Shown here in pieces: positions 1-12,195 of a stretch of 64,000 nt of DNA (its first letter is position 1; each line of letters begins with the position of its first letter). Below the pieces are notes generated by a model, which saw only the letters and a list, made by a program, of their open reading frames with translations, searched no databases and was not told the origin of the DNA. Both the position numbers and the translations under genes were made by a program. Source of the stretch: Selaginella moellendorffii (Eukaryota; Streptophyta; Lycopodiopsida; Selaginellales; Selaginellaceae); NCBI RefSeq assembly GCF_000143415.4, contig NW_003314387.1:217662-281661 (forward strand). The letters run 5' to 3'.

Positions 1-374
1 AAACCAAGTGTGATCGAAGCTGTCTTTAACTGGAGCTGGAACTGTGGCTGCCTGGGAATGAAGACCACCTTTCCCGTTCTTCCTGTTCCACCCGTGAAGC
101 CAAGCTCGCCTCATTCATACGTTAAGTTGTCATCTCGCGTAGAACAAGTTGGATCTTGCTCGTTGACGAAACCTTCTCCATCGAGGGGAGGTGCCAACCA
201 TTTGTGCCTTCGCTCTTTCAACATCAACGTGTAGCAAAACACTTTCTCCCACTCCACTGCCTGCTGAGCTCATCTCTCTTGTTGCCTTCTTCTTATTCTA
301 CGTGCTCCTGGGAATTTTCCTGTGCCTTGCGTGACTCGCCACTGTCCATCACTTAAATCCCGCTGCTGACGCTG
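1..374. other. No supported gene; downstream flank of the ATL gene
   Basis: Only short overlapping frames are open here and none resembles a known protein. The stretch lies directly 3' of the ATL ligase gene read on the minus strand, so it probably contains that gene's 3' UTR. Nothing else is visible. Confidence 0.4.
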
Positions 375-1718
375 CTATACTGCTGCTCCTGTTGTCACTG
401 AATGCTTGTAAGGCCCTCCTCCGACCCACGGAAAAGAAGTCGTGCTTGAGTTGATGATCCTGCTGCTACTGCTCTCCCTTCTCATCAGCCAGTTGAGAGT
501 CCTTCTGGCAATGGACCTCCACATCACTCGGCTAGCCTCCTCGTGCTCGTCAACTTGATGCCGGGTACTCGAAGCAAGGATGTCCTTCTTGGAGAACAAC
601 GTCGAGCTGTTGTGTAGCCTGTCCAGTCCTGTCATCTCGGACATACACCGCTGGGAGCACACCACGGACGAGCGAGTACTGCCCATCGTGTCTACGTTTC
701 TTCCAAGCGACAAAGCTCTCTTGAGTAGCGAGGAAGGCTGCTTGGGGTGAGCGAAACTCGCGTGCTCTACGCTCGGACAAAAGAGTGCCTGTGAGCTGCC
801 GAGGAAAAGCACGTCCGACGGAACCAAATCACTCCATCTCCTTTGTAGCAACACGTCTGAGACAATGATCCTGTGACCCACTCTCCGCAGACAGCCATGA
901 TCTGATCTAGCCGGTTCTCGAGGAGTAGAGCTCGCCGCAACAAAACCAGAGGATTCGGACTCTTCCGCCACCGCATTCAAGGAATAGGCCGGCTCGTCGT
1001 TGTCCTCTCTCTGGATGTAGATCTGGAAGCCGGTACCGTGAGCCGATCCCATGTCGATATCCAAAGAACTTCTCGAAGGCTGCTGCTGAGGAACTTGATC
1101 CAGTGATCTCCTCCTGGAGGAGAGCATGAGCAGCATCATCTCATCGACCACCAGGAGATCCTCGGCAGAAACATGGCTTCTACACAGCGGGCACGTCGAG
1201 TGAGATCCAAGCCAAGTATCGACGCAGTCGACATGAAAGGCGTGCTTGCACTTGGGAAGAAGCCGAAGTATCTCGCGCTCCTCATACTTGCAGAGACACA
1301 CAGCGCACTCGAGGCCGTCTTTGTTCCCCTTGAGCGACGAAAAGGAGAACGTCGGAAGCCCTTCCACCACTGCCGAGTCGATGCCAGTGTCGGTCCGGCC
1401 GAAAAGGAGCTGCTGCTGCTGGTGACCTTGCGGCAAAATCATTGGGAGCTCGTCACCACCTCCAAAGACTCCACCCGGATTCCTCTTACAGTGCTTAGCG
1501 TAGATGAGCAGTAGGAAAGTGAGCGAGAACATCGTCGTGAGAACTCCCACAATGACTGCGATGCTCGGCCGGAACGAAGCTGGAACGCTGCTGGTGTTGT
1601 TGATGTTCTCGCTACTAGTCTGATTCGTGCCACTGCCTTGCGGGCTTGTTGCTAGCTCTGCTGCCACTGCTGCTGCGAATCGAAATGTAGCAGCAGGAGA
1701 GAAGCGCGAGCTTCCCAT
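375..1718 (-). CDS. ATL-type RING-H2 E3 ubiquitin-protein ligase
   Basis: Intronless 447-residue protein with the layout of the plant ATL family: a hydrophobic membrane segment at about residues 52-74, a basic stop after it (KHCKRN), a GLD-like motif (EGLPTFSF) near 119-126, and a RING-H2 finger at about 138-179. The eight zinc ligands are visible as C138, C141, C157, H159, H162, C165, C176 and C179, with the 15-residue loop, a proline just before the third ligand and a tryptophan three residues after the sixth, all typical of ATLs. The long C-terminal tail is Ser/Arg-rich and probably disordered. The family transfers ubiquitin from E2 enzymes at the membrane. The first ATG is used because the N-terminus leads straight into the membrane segment. 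The subfamily cannot be named from sequence alone. A TATA-like run (gatatatatc, near 2278) lies about 560 bp upstream. Confidence 0.9.
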   Translation of the reverse strand: MGSSRFSPAATFRFAAAVAAELATSPQGSGTNQTSSENINNTSSVPASFRPSIAVIVGVLTTMFSLTFLLLIYAKHCKRNPGGVFGGGDELPMILPQGHQQQQLLFGRTDTGIDSAVVEGLPTFSFSSLKGNKDGLECAVCLCKYEEREILRLLPKCKHAFHVDCVDTWLGSHSTCPLCRSHVSAEDLLVVDEMMLLMLSSRRRSLDQVPQQQPSRSSLDIDMGSAHGTGFQIYIQREDNDEPAYSLNAVAEESESSGFVAASSTPREPARSDHGCLRRVGHRIIVSDVLLQRRWSDLVPSDVLFLGSSQALFCPSVEHASFAHPKQPSSLLKRALSLGRNVDTMGSTRSSVVCSQRCMSEMTGLDRLHNSSTLFSKKDILASSTRHQVDEHEEASRVMWRSIARRTLNWLMRRESSSSRIINSSTTSFPWVGGGPYKHSVTTGAAV

Positions 1719-3743
1719 GGCTCAATTTGGATCCCTGCCTTGGAATGCCCCTCTCGGCCTCTAGCAAGAGTTTTATCTATCCCGAGAACATACCTGGACA
1801 AGGAGAAAGAAGAATTCCTGTGATTTTCCAGACCTTTGTTGTGCCTGACGCTGATACTGCTACTGCTACTGCTACTCCAGTAGAGCACTGTGTTCCTACT
1901 CTTCCATCTCGGAGCGCGTGAAATGGCATTGATTTGCATCCCTTCCTTTGCTATCTCTATCTATCTAATCTTCCTCTTCGCTTGTCAGTCTTGTCTGGCC
2001 TGGCCTGTAGCTCTCTCTTTTTTCTTTTCCTTGTTTTCTTCTACAGCTGCGTAAAATGGAGAGATTACCTGGATCGCGCTCGCACTGGAATCGATCGATC
2101 CATTTCGTGATTGCCCTAGCCTCGACAACGCAGAAATCCACTGCCGCTGGCATTGGATCGCCCTGGATCACTCCCAGCGCAAGGCGCCCGTCGCCAAGCT
2201 CCATTTGCCCCCCATTCCATCCAGCCCCTAGAACAAGGGTTCCAAGAATTTATCGATTCGATTCTCCCAGCTCATGGGATATATATCTCCATCCCTCGGC
2301 CAAAATCTTCTCGATATTCTTCTTGGGATTGAAAAAGGATAAATGAATATTCTTTAGGAAATTTGGTCCGTTTTGTCAACTAATTGACCATTCTTACGGA
2401 AATCTCTTTAAACTATATTTAATCTAAGCTTGAGTGGAGATTTGGACCTGGTGATTGTTGTGGATGGTAAGAGTAAGTCATATCTACAACAATAGATAAT
2501 GGGTGGCTCGCAGTTCTGAGGCAAGTTATGGTAAAACAATTGGCTCTTATATAGTTAAGAATGAATATAGAATGGAAAACATTCCCATATTTATTCCTCT
2601 AAACTATAAAGAGTACCCATGGCATGGCCATCTCACTCATGTGAATTGCATAGGCTTGGTGTATATATAAATTTTCAGCTGCTTGATTGGAAAAGTATAC
2701 CAAAATAATCTTATAGTGCAACATTGTGAGAATGGCAAGAGGAGACAGGAAAAAAGTGGCTATTGGATTAGCTCTCACCTAGGGCAAATATAACTTCAGA
2801 CTAATGGGTAGAAGCAATTTATCAGACTGTTGTTAAATATTACTCATTATTACTCATTGAACCAGATGGTGGATTATATTTCAATTCTTTTCTAATTTGG
2901 ACTTCCCAACATGAAATTTTCAATCAGATCTATATATCTATCTTGATTGCGTCATATAATACAGTAGGTCATGTCAAACATTGTCTATAAGCCATAAATT
3001 TTTCTTTTGTCAATTTGTCAACTTACTTTATTTATCCAATCATCTTTGATTTGGCTATAATTAAATTCTTTTCCTAAGGTTCACTTCTATTATACCAACT
3101 TTTATTTGATTTTATTCACTGCACAATTAACAAGGTGTTATCTATTGTTCCAAACATTAAATTCAATCTATATCAGAAAGGGGGATTAGAAGAGAGAGTT
3201 TAGGAATCCATGACTTAAGCACAATAGTGCTTTTAAGTTTTTAAATTCCCTTCATATAACAAAACACTTTCTAAATCCCAAGCCTTTCTTAATTTAAGGG
3301 AAACATTTTCTCCATCCCAAAGGAAAGGCATAAACCCTTTAGAAAGGAGTGAAGATTAATGACACCATTCCATTTGAGCCACCCTTTTGAGAGTAAGAGT
3401 TGCTCTTAACACTTTCTTGAAAGGCCTCTTTAGTAGTTCTCAAATCCAACTACTAATCTATAGTCCCAACTCTAACATAATTCAAAACTAAATCCTTAGC
3501 TTCATACTTTTGGAACAAGGGAGTTGATTATTAAGAAAAGCTTTTATTTTCAAGGTGAAAAAAGTTGCAAATGGGCACACACAATTTAATATATGTTGTC
3601 TCCAAAATATATGAGGCATTCTCCTCTATAGATGTTATCTCTATTGAATTCATCTTGTGATTGGCATGCTAGAATCAACTATATAACCCATCTAGAATTT
3701 TAAAAAAAATAAAAATAAAAAAGTGAATTCTCTATAAGAAAGA
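1719..3743. other. 5' flank of the ATL gene, then AT-rich spacer
   Basis: The first ~600 bp are the upstream flank of the ATL gene, with short CT-rich and CTAT microsatellite runs near 1950-1970. From about 2340 the base composition becomes AT-rich, with no reading frame worth calling and no recognisable transposon domain. Confidence 0.4.
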
Positions 3744-3761
3744 GGGGGGGGGGGGGGGGGG
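3744..3761. repeat. Poly-G run with adjoining G blocks
   Basis: Eighteen consecutive G residues, followed by T, five G, A and three G. On the plus strand this gives the four G-blocks needed for a G-quadruplex. It sits in AT-rich spacer with no gene close by. Run length may be inaccurate because homopolymers are error prone. Confidence 0.8.
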
Positions 3762-4075
3762 TGGGGGAGGGTATGCCTCATCCTCTCCTCCTTCCTCACT
3801 AGCATCTATATGAGTTTTTCATACCGAGCCAAGTGTGCTCAACAATAAATATATAGGAGTTTCTACTTTATGTTTATCTTGCATAAGTACATACATGATA
3901 ATCATTTTCTCAACTAGTTTGGGTGGAGATTAATAAAGGGTTTAACAATATTAACCTTTTACTATCATAGTAGTAAAAGAAGAATATCTAAAAAGACTTG
4001 CTAACAAGTAATTTTTAATACCCATAATCACATTTACAACACTCTCCCCCCCTTAGGGAAGATCAATGTCTTCAT

Positions 4076-4692
4076 CAATGCTGAAACCCAGGCTCAAGGG
4101 ACTCCAACTTTGAACCCAAAGCTGTATTGAAGCCATAGATTTGATTATACACAGCATATAATTCATTAACATATGCTAGTAGTTAGAACTGCCAACCTTT
4201 TAAAGGGGGGGGGGAATCCAAGTTATGAATCCCCATCTCCATTCATTGTTTTCATATCAATATATAGCACTCAATTCACCCATCTTTCCCTCTCAACCCC
4301 TAGAGATCGGGCTCTTTCCCCCCTTTGTTTTCTCATTAGCAGTAAATATCTAGTGAAGAGGAGTATCCATACCTTTTCATTTGCATCCCATTGTGGTCGC
4401 CAAATGAAGAGGTATAGATACTCCTCTTCGCTAGATATCTACTACTAATGAGAAAAAAAAACGCGGAAAGGGCCTAACCTCTAGGTGAATGAGTATTATA
4501 TATTGATATAAAAACAATGAATGGAGATAGGGATCCACAACTCGAATTCCCCCTTCCCCCCCCCCTAAAAGGCTGGTGGTTCTAATTGCTAATATATGCT
4601 AATGAATTGTATATGCTATGCAATATCAAATCTATAGCTCTAATGTAGCCCTAGGTTCAAGGTTAGAGTCCCCTGAATCTGGGTTTTCGGTT
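4076..4692. repeat. Long inverted repeat (about 300 bp arms, 17 bp loop)
   Basis: The left arm (about 4076-4383) and the right arm (4401-about 4692) are reverse complements along almost their full length. The inner ends match as catttg/caaatg around a loop at 4384-4400. Matching landmarks include the poly-G/poly-C tract (4205-4214 versus 4556-4565), the tatcaatatata segment and the outer gggactc/gagtccc blocks. The arms differ by scattered substitutions and a ~20 bp length difference near 4290. No transposase frame or target duplication was found. It could be a foldback/MITE-like element or an inverted duplication; an RNA read through it would form a long hairpin. Confidence 0.85.
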
Positions 4693-5322
4693 AATACAAA
4701 TGCATATTCTAGTCTAGACCACCACCAAAGGAACAACTCTAAAAAAGTTTACGATATTCATACTTTATAAGAAATGCACCAACTTAAATAAGTTAGGGGG
4801 TAACTTTTTTGTTTAACACAAATGCATTACAACTCAAACACCTTTCAACTGTTACCAATAAGGAAATGACCAATAGAGTCACCCTTGTTACTCTAGGTAT
4901 CACCCAACTTACAAAAAATGATATATCTATGCATGTAAGTGATATAAAGAGAGAAGCCAGAGGCCCTAACCCTTATGAACATATTTATGAAATGTAGAGA
5001 TTATTTTGAATATGATGGTATTGTTCTTACCTCTAAATTCCCAATGTAACGCTATTCTATATTTAGTAAGTTCTATGATTGTCCCTGAGACTAACTACTG
5101 AGATTGGGGTGAAAGCCTAAAGCATGGTTCCTCGAGGGGGGCGGGGGGAGTTCCAAATGTATAGTTAAGTGGGCAAGGGCAATTAACTTGAGGCATAGTT
5201 TAACTCCCACTTACATACTTATTTTTGTCCTATATCTGGCTTGGGTTTATACCCAAACTCTATACCATACTAGTTGGTGGAGTACTTATATCCTTGCATT
5301 AGGCTATTAATATGTTAAAATA
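4693..5322. other. AT-rich spacer, no gene seen
   Basis: Only one short frame (62 codons) opens here, with no recognisable motif. A G/C-rich patch (gaggggggcggggggag) occurs near 5134. The region ends at the left LTR of the large element. Confidence 0.4.
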
Positions 5323-7153
5323 TGTAAGCGACTAATTTTTCCATTCTACTTTAGTCACTTAACCATGCCTCCGACCACTTGAAGGAGTCTCTCTCACAAC
5401 CTCCATAAGTCCTATATCGAACTTGGGCTTGCTAGCCCCGAGAATGGCATTCCCGCCACTCAACCTTTGCACTTGGTCCAAGTGCTCCACAAGTCCAATC
5501 CCATGACCGACACCCCAAGGTACCATTGATATATCAGCCTGTTACGCTAAGGCTATGCTCCTTCACCTTGGTCACATTGGTGGTCTAGCACCACCTGCAT
5601 CATAGTCCCGCCTCTCAAGGACAAGGCCATCCGTCCATGAGTGATCATTCTAGATCCACTCCTTAGCATCCTTAGAATGCTCACAGACATGGGGATTCGC
5701 CTTCCCCAATATCCCTTTTCCAGTCCCCACCAAGTCCCTTTGGATCGAGGCCCACAAGCCCGACCACTAAGTCCCATGATCCTCTGGGACTTCCTCACCA
5801 CCCAACTGTATCCTTGGTCACTACACTAGAGGACTACTCCTCTTCCTTTCCACAGTCTGGGCCCTTGGGACAACATTTCGGAACACCGTGGCCCTACGTG
5901 GGCCTCATGGGTACTCTCCTCACTTTCCGCCTTTGGGTGCTCTAGGCATGGGCTTAGAGCGAGGTTCCGTTGAGCCACGCCTAGTATCCAAGTAGGTAGT
6001 GCCACCCACACTTGGACTGGGAGCATCGGCCAGTCGATCTCCTGGGGGAACTAGAGCCAGCTCTTGAACACTTCACCAAGCTACCCCACTTGTCAGTCTG
6101 TATTCACTCTAGTCTTGGACTTCCCAGTGGTCAGTTCATCACCCAACATTGGGCATGGCCTTCCTGGGCCAAACTGGCCTTTCCTAGGCCAAACTAGCCT
6201 TTCCTGGCCAAATTGGCTCCATTGGGCTCCAACCCCCACACTCTCCCTACTATACTTTTGGAACCCCCCCGCAGCCCCCCCAAACCCCCCCCCCCGGAGG
6301 ACGATCGCTTTGGGCTTTTACCCAACTGCCTGTATTAGTATTCGGACTCGGACTCGGACTCGGACTCGAACTCGAACTCAGACTCGAACTCGGACTCGGA
6401 TTCAGTCACGGTCCCGGTTTCAGACTCGGTCTTGGTCTCGGTTCCATCTTGGACTCCATCTCAGGTCCATCTCAGACTCCATCTCAAACTCCATTTCGGA
6501 CTCCATCTCGGGTCCATTTCAGACTCCATCTCGAGTTCATCTCGGACTCCATCTCGGACTCCATCTCAGGTCCATCTCGGACTCCATCTTGGGTCCATCT
6601 CGGACTCCATCTCGGGTCCATTTTGGACTCCATCTCAGACTCCACTTTAGACTCCATCTCGGACTCCGTCTCGGACTCCATCTCGGACTCCACTTCGGGT
6701 CCATCTCGGACTCCAACTCGGGTCCATCTCGGACTCCAACTCGGGTCCATCTCGGACTCCGTCTCGTCCTCCATCTCGGACTCCACTTTGGGTCCATCTC
6801 GGACTCCAACTCGGGTCCATCTTGGACTCCATCTCGGGTCCGTCTTGGACTCCATCTTGGACCCCATCTCGAACTCCGTCTCGGACTCTGTCTCGGATCC
6901 ATCTTAGATCCATCTCGGACACTTCCACGTGTCATGTGTTGGTCCTTTTTGGGTCCCTTTTTGGAGCCTTGCTTATTGGTTGCCTCGTGCTCGCTCCTCG
7001 AGCACTTTGTTGGGAGTTCCACTCCCACTCTCGACCTTCCAAGTCAGAGCTTTTAGTCCAAACGTGCTATGCTCGTTTGGCTTTTGCTTCGGCCACTACC
7101 ACATGGCACCCTTTCCGGCTCCACTTTAGGGCCTAGGGATTTTGTGTCTCACA
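5323..7153 (-). repeat. 3' LTR of the large element (1831 bp)
   Basis: It is shared with the copy at 11410 and, in reverse complement, with 38764-40501. In element orientation it runs TGTGAGAC...CTTACA. The purine-richer segment gggtggag lies just outside it at 7154-7165 (minus strand), where the polypurine tract should be. It contains homopolymer C blocks (6268-6297) and a minisatellite. Confidence 0.85.
6340..6920. repeat. Two-tier minisatellite inside the LTR
   Basis: First comes a hexamer array (about 6343-6400) of ggactc-like units, then a longer array (about 6430-6920) built from ctcggactccat and ctcgggtccat half-units that alternate irregularly. Because the units are close to multiples of three and lack stops, several frames stay open on both strands, giving apparent proteins of up to 330 residues made only of repeats; these are not real genes. 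The related LTR at 38764 carries the same two tiers (about 38985-39500) with different copy numbers. Confidence 0.9.
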
Positions 7154-10100
7154 ACTCCACCCATAGACGAAGTTCAATGTCCTCATCGAACAGTAAACCC
7201 TTTTTATAAAGTAACACCCGCATGTATTACCATTTTCATCCTTGGCACCCAGCCAATGTTTGTCTATGGTTTGACACCAAAGACTCACCATGCCTTGTCC
7301 ATTTTCTAAGGAGCATAATCTTTCTAACGTATAGACTCATTTGGCCACCTGTGGTGGTTTGCTCTCTTTTATTGGTTCAGTTTTCTCTAAACCCGTTAGA
7401 AACTCCTTCTATAACTCAATTCCACTATTCACTCTCGAGTAGTCGCAGATTCATCGACATAGCCTTTGCACTTTGGAACTTTTAATTTTGACTCTCAGAG
7501 TCAATTTCCTAGGTGCCTTTGACACCTTGCATTGCACATATTGTGCAAGTCCACTTCCCTATCCTAGGAAATTTTATACTTAAGGGCACCATCATCTTCT
7601 TTCTTATTTTCTGCCACCCTTGGCACTACGTTCTAATTATCATCACTTATGCCAGGGCTGTCCACAGCCCTATCCTTTGGCCACTTTGCCGCTCCTCACT
7701 TGGAGCTTTTACTTCGCCAAATTGGAACACTTGGGAATTTATCTTTGGAAGTCCACTTCCTTTCCCGCAATCCGTTAGCATCAAACACATTAGTGTTCTT
7801 TGGCTAACTTTGCCATTTGGATTCCTCCCATTAAATTCTATGGCCTAAACTTGGCCACTAGCTGTAAGCAACCAAAGAAAACAACTCAACAGACGGTCCA
7901 TGGGGTTCAAATATAGAGGGAAAGGGCCCATGAACAAGAGTGCACCCCCTTTTCCAATCAGTTAAGGGTCTTGGGATATTTGGGGTTAAGCGTCCTTGGG
8001 TTTGAATAGTACTGGGCTGGGTGACTTTCCGGGAAGTCCAAACTTAGGAGCTTACACTAGCCTTTCCTCCTATCCATTGATTGTTGCATCAAGCAACACA
8101 GGATCACTACCTCCCTCCTTGAAGTATTCTTTTGGTTTCATGACAAAGCTCCACTTTGCCAAGTCTAAAGGGTGCTCACCCCTAGTAGGTCTCTTTAGCA
8201 TTTTTTGCTATGGGCCCCTTCCACGGCCCAACTTTGTGACCCTCCCATATGTCCCTTCTAGAGACTACTCTCTTGAACTCACAATACCATTGTATTATTG
8301 TAGTTCATTTCCCTTAGGTGTTCTTCCCACTTGGTCCCCTTGACCAAGCCACACCATTATCAATAGTTCAAATCAACGTTTTGAACTAGGAACCTTGTTC
8401 CTTAACCTCACAAGGACCTCATCCCTGTTTAGCCTTGCAATCACCTAGTGATCTAATCTTGATATCTTAACAGGTTTGCCAATAAGTACTAGGTCTTCCA
8501 GACCTTTAATTTGTTGACCATGACCCCGGGGGCATCCCCCACACTTGGCGGTGCACCCAAGACAGCCCTTCCGACCAAGGGTCCATAGCAACTGAGACTG
8601 GGTGTCCCCATTTCATTCACCACGTCTTTGGTGCCACTCGCACCAAAGTGTTTAAGTTAGATATGCCAAGCCACACTAAGCAATCTAACCATGTATCACG
8701 ACTCCGAGGCATCCCTCGCTTGGTAGTGTGCCCAAACCAGTCTCCTCACTGAGAGTCCATGACCACCAAAAAATGAGTGTCCTTGTATTCCAAACCATCA
8801 CCACGCCCTAATAATTTGGGACTCGAACCCAAGCACTAGAGGGTCGGGACTCGAACCCAACCTCCGTATATGCATCTACGGACGGCATCACCCAGGATGC
8901 CTGGTGTGACTCCCCACGCCGGTGCACCAACTTATACTCAAAGCGCGCTATAGATCACAGCTTAGGAACCTAGTTCCTCCACACTGCCAAGTCTTCTCAC
9001 TTGACACGTCTGTGATCATGCATGGACTCCTCCATGCTTGGCCCCATGGCCCACCCTTTTTGAAGTTATCACCTTCAACTAGGGTATTTGTTCCCCTGAC
9101 TTGCCAATCTCGCTTGGCAAGTCCTCTGACCACTGTAACATGGTTCATGCATAAATGTGAAAGTCCTTGACCATCGACTTTCATTCAAAGCCCTCTTTTT
9201 GAACACTCGGGAGCTACTTCCCTAACCTTGATAGCCTTGCCTTATGGCAAGCTTCAAGACCACACTTCTGCTATGCCACTCTGGTTTCACGCGTTCCATG
9301 AATCATTTACACTTGGCCTTTCTAAGTACTAAGCTACTTAGAATCGTTTTTGGGAACCTTGAAGGAACTCCGTCTCTTAGCTTGTTAAGGCCTCTCTTTA
9401 CGCAAGCTTTCTAGTTGCCATATGGTCTAACATGGACAATTCTATATTGTAGACTCTCCATGATATCACAATTGCTAGTAACAACACCCTTGAGCCCCCA
9501 CTTGATTCTCCACTCCCAACTGGCATAACCACCCTTGGTTATGCCTTTTGATTCCTATAGTTTGGTTTTATCCCCTTACTACTTGCTTTTGGCTTTACAC
9601 CTTTCCTTCGGTCATTCTCCTCCAGACTAGGAGGATAGCTTTGCACTTTCTATTATGCCTTAACAAGTATTCTTAGGGATGAACCTACCCAATATTCTAA
9701 GGAGTGGTTCCTCAATCCAGGTATGCTCACCTTATAATCCCACACACCGGGATTAACGTTGTTGCTTATGGGCCTTTACATGCCCATCACTAGCCTTGCC
9801 AAAATTCCATTTTTGGCTTTGTCCAATTCGAGTAGATAGTCTTCACTTGTCTCCGCAACCTTGGACATTTGAATAGCACCTTCTATCCATCATTCGCTAG
9901 GGACTTAGTCCCTTAGGCTTTATCTATTGCTCTCGCGACATCAAACACCACCCCCTGGTGTTCTAGAGTGTTTAGGTGTCCCAAATGATGGCCTCTTTGA
10001 CAATGAGCATTCCCTTTTATGACATTGACTCACTATATTGTAACATAAGCAATTTATCCCCCATAAAGGTATATCTAATTTCCTTATGCCATTAAGGAGT

Positions 10101-11409
10101 CTTGGGTAGCTACCCTCTACCAGTTTAACTAATTATCTTGCACCTTTTGCTTAATTGCCTCATAGTTGTCAAGTCCTACAACTCATTGCTGGTGCTTCCA
10201 CACCTCTATTATTATTTTGGTCACCACACTCTATTACATGCCTTCCAACTTAAGCTATGCCATTCCCATTTCCGTTGGGATTCCCTTAGCAAGGGGTTCT
10301 TATGAACCCACCAACATAACCTCAAGGTATCACGCCTTGGCACATTTGGTGTCTCCACACCATCGGCCCCACGAGCTTATCCTTATGACACTACTTACTA
10401 GTGTCTAGGTTTTTGCCAAGACCAATATAATTGTTCCTCATGCTAACTATTCGTTAGCACCACACCATAGAGTTTGCATCCAAATCTGGTCCAAAGTTGC
10501 TTTCTTCTGGGAATATCTTTCCCACAACTTTAGTATGGCACATTCTGCCATCAATGAGATACCTACTGTTCTCATACTTGGATCTTATGATCCTCCCCAT
10601 ACCTTATGGGGCACCATACACCTCAGTCCAAATGCTTCAACCAATCCCTTAGGACCATTCCCTGACCCCACTTGAGTCATCCAGCATTTTTGAACTTTGC
10701 TAAACTAACGACCCGTAAGGTCCTCTTTTTGAGGTGCCAACTCACTCGAATACAACTTCATGTATTCATGTCCTACTCATAAAGACCATCTTGCAAATGT
10801 TACTCCAACACATCATTATTTTCCGTTCTCTGTGGGATACCTTTGCCCCTTAGGGCTATCCATCCCTATGATGAGAATACCAACTCATCTTTTGAGCACA
10901 CCCCAAACTCCTTGGGTTCTTTTCAGCATTTATAAAAGGTAGCCTTAGCTATCATTTCGAGAGCTCATGCCCTCATCCGTACTTGACCTCTCATGGTCAT
11001 CAATTCTGGTCTCAAATTCATGAGCACCAGCCTCAACTATGTGAGGAGTATCTTGTGACTCCTTTATTGTTTTGGAGTCTACATCTTTCTCATGATCCCA
11101 ACTATAGTTTTTTACCACAACTACCTTAGCTAGTTTGTTGAGTCAAACGCTCATCCGGATCACATCCTCAACTCTTTGAGGGAAACTTTATACCGTTCCC
11201 AAGATCCCGAAGTCGTTATCTTACTGGCCCTTTTCCATCCACCACATCGCGCACAAGTTCACACATGAACTTGAGTAGAGAGCTATGTCCTCTCGCCATA
11301 CTACTCCTCCAGGATAGGTCCATATCTAAGACCTTCCAATTCCAATACAAGTGGTGATATACTTGGCCACCAATAAGAGTCAGACTAAGGAATAGCTCCG
11401 ATACCAAGT
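7154..11409 (-). other. Interior of the large element, no gene recognised
   Basis: This is the ~4.3 kb stretch between the two LTRs, containing only short interrupted frames. In element orientation the first part (about 11350-10950) includes an acidic stretch that could be a gag remnant, but no zinc knuckle or pol motif is visible. Around 8510-8920 there are locally repeated phrases such as gggactcgaaccca. Confidence 0.5.
11395..11406 (-). other. Primer binding site (tRNA-iMet-like) of the large element
   Basis: The minus strand reads TGGTATCGGAGC three bases after the LTR end. The widespread plant PBS complementary to initiator tRNA-Met is TGGTATCAGAGC, so one base differs. It gives the transcriptional direction of the element. 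Confidence 0.8.
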
Positions 11410-12195
11410 TGTAAGTGACTAATTTTTCCATTCTACTTTAGTCCTTTAACCATGCCTCCGACCACTTGGAGGAGTCTCTCTCACAACCTCCATAAGTCCT
11501 ATTTTGGACTTGGGCTTGCTAGCCTCGAGAATGGCATTCCCGCCACTCAACCTTTGCACCTGGTCCAAGTGCTCCACGTGTTTGATCCCATGACCGACAC
11601 CCCAAGGTACTATTGACATATCAGCCTGATACACTAAGGCCATGCTCCTTCACCTTGGTCACACTGGTGGTCTAACACCACCTGCATCACAGTCCCACCT
11701 CTCAAGGATAGGGCCATCCGTCCATGAGTGATCATTCCAGATCCACTCCTTAGCATCCTTAGAATGCTTATAGACATGGGGATTCGCCTTCCCCAATATC
11801 CCTTTTCCGGTCCCCACCAAGTCCCTTTCTGCCCATGGCTGTGTTCGCCAACATTGCCACTGGATTGAGGCCCACAAGCCCGACCACTAAGTCCCACAGT
11901 CCTCTGGGACTTCCTCACCACCCGACTGTATCCTTGGTCACTACACTAGAGGACTACTCCTCTTCCTTTCCACAGTCTGGGCCCTTGGGATAACATTTCG
12001 GAACACCGTGGCCCTATGCGGGCCTCATGGGTACTCTCCCCACCTTCCGCCTTTGGGTGCTCTAGCTATGGGTTTAGAGCGAGGTTCCGTTGAGCCACGC
12101 TAGGTATCCAAGTAGGTAGTGCCACCCACACTTAGACTGGGAGCATCGGACAATCGATCTCCCGGGGGAACTAGAGCCAGCTCTTGAACACTTTT
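11410..12195 (-). repeat. 5' LTR of the large element (truncated)
   Basis: It matches 5323-6070 closely, then breaks off at about 12190, just after the phrase agccagctcttgaacactt, before the minisatellite part of the LTR. The missing half is replaced by scrambled fragments. Confidence 0.8.

Noticed and set aside
6064-7056. 330-codon open frame rich in TPSRVHLGLHL repeats, and its antisense counterparts
   Set aside because: It is a translation of the LTR minisatellite; several frames on both strands are equally open, which is a property of the repeat period and not of a gene.
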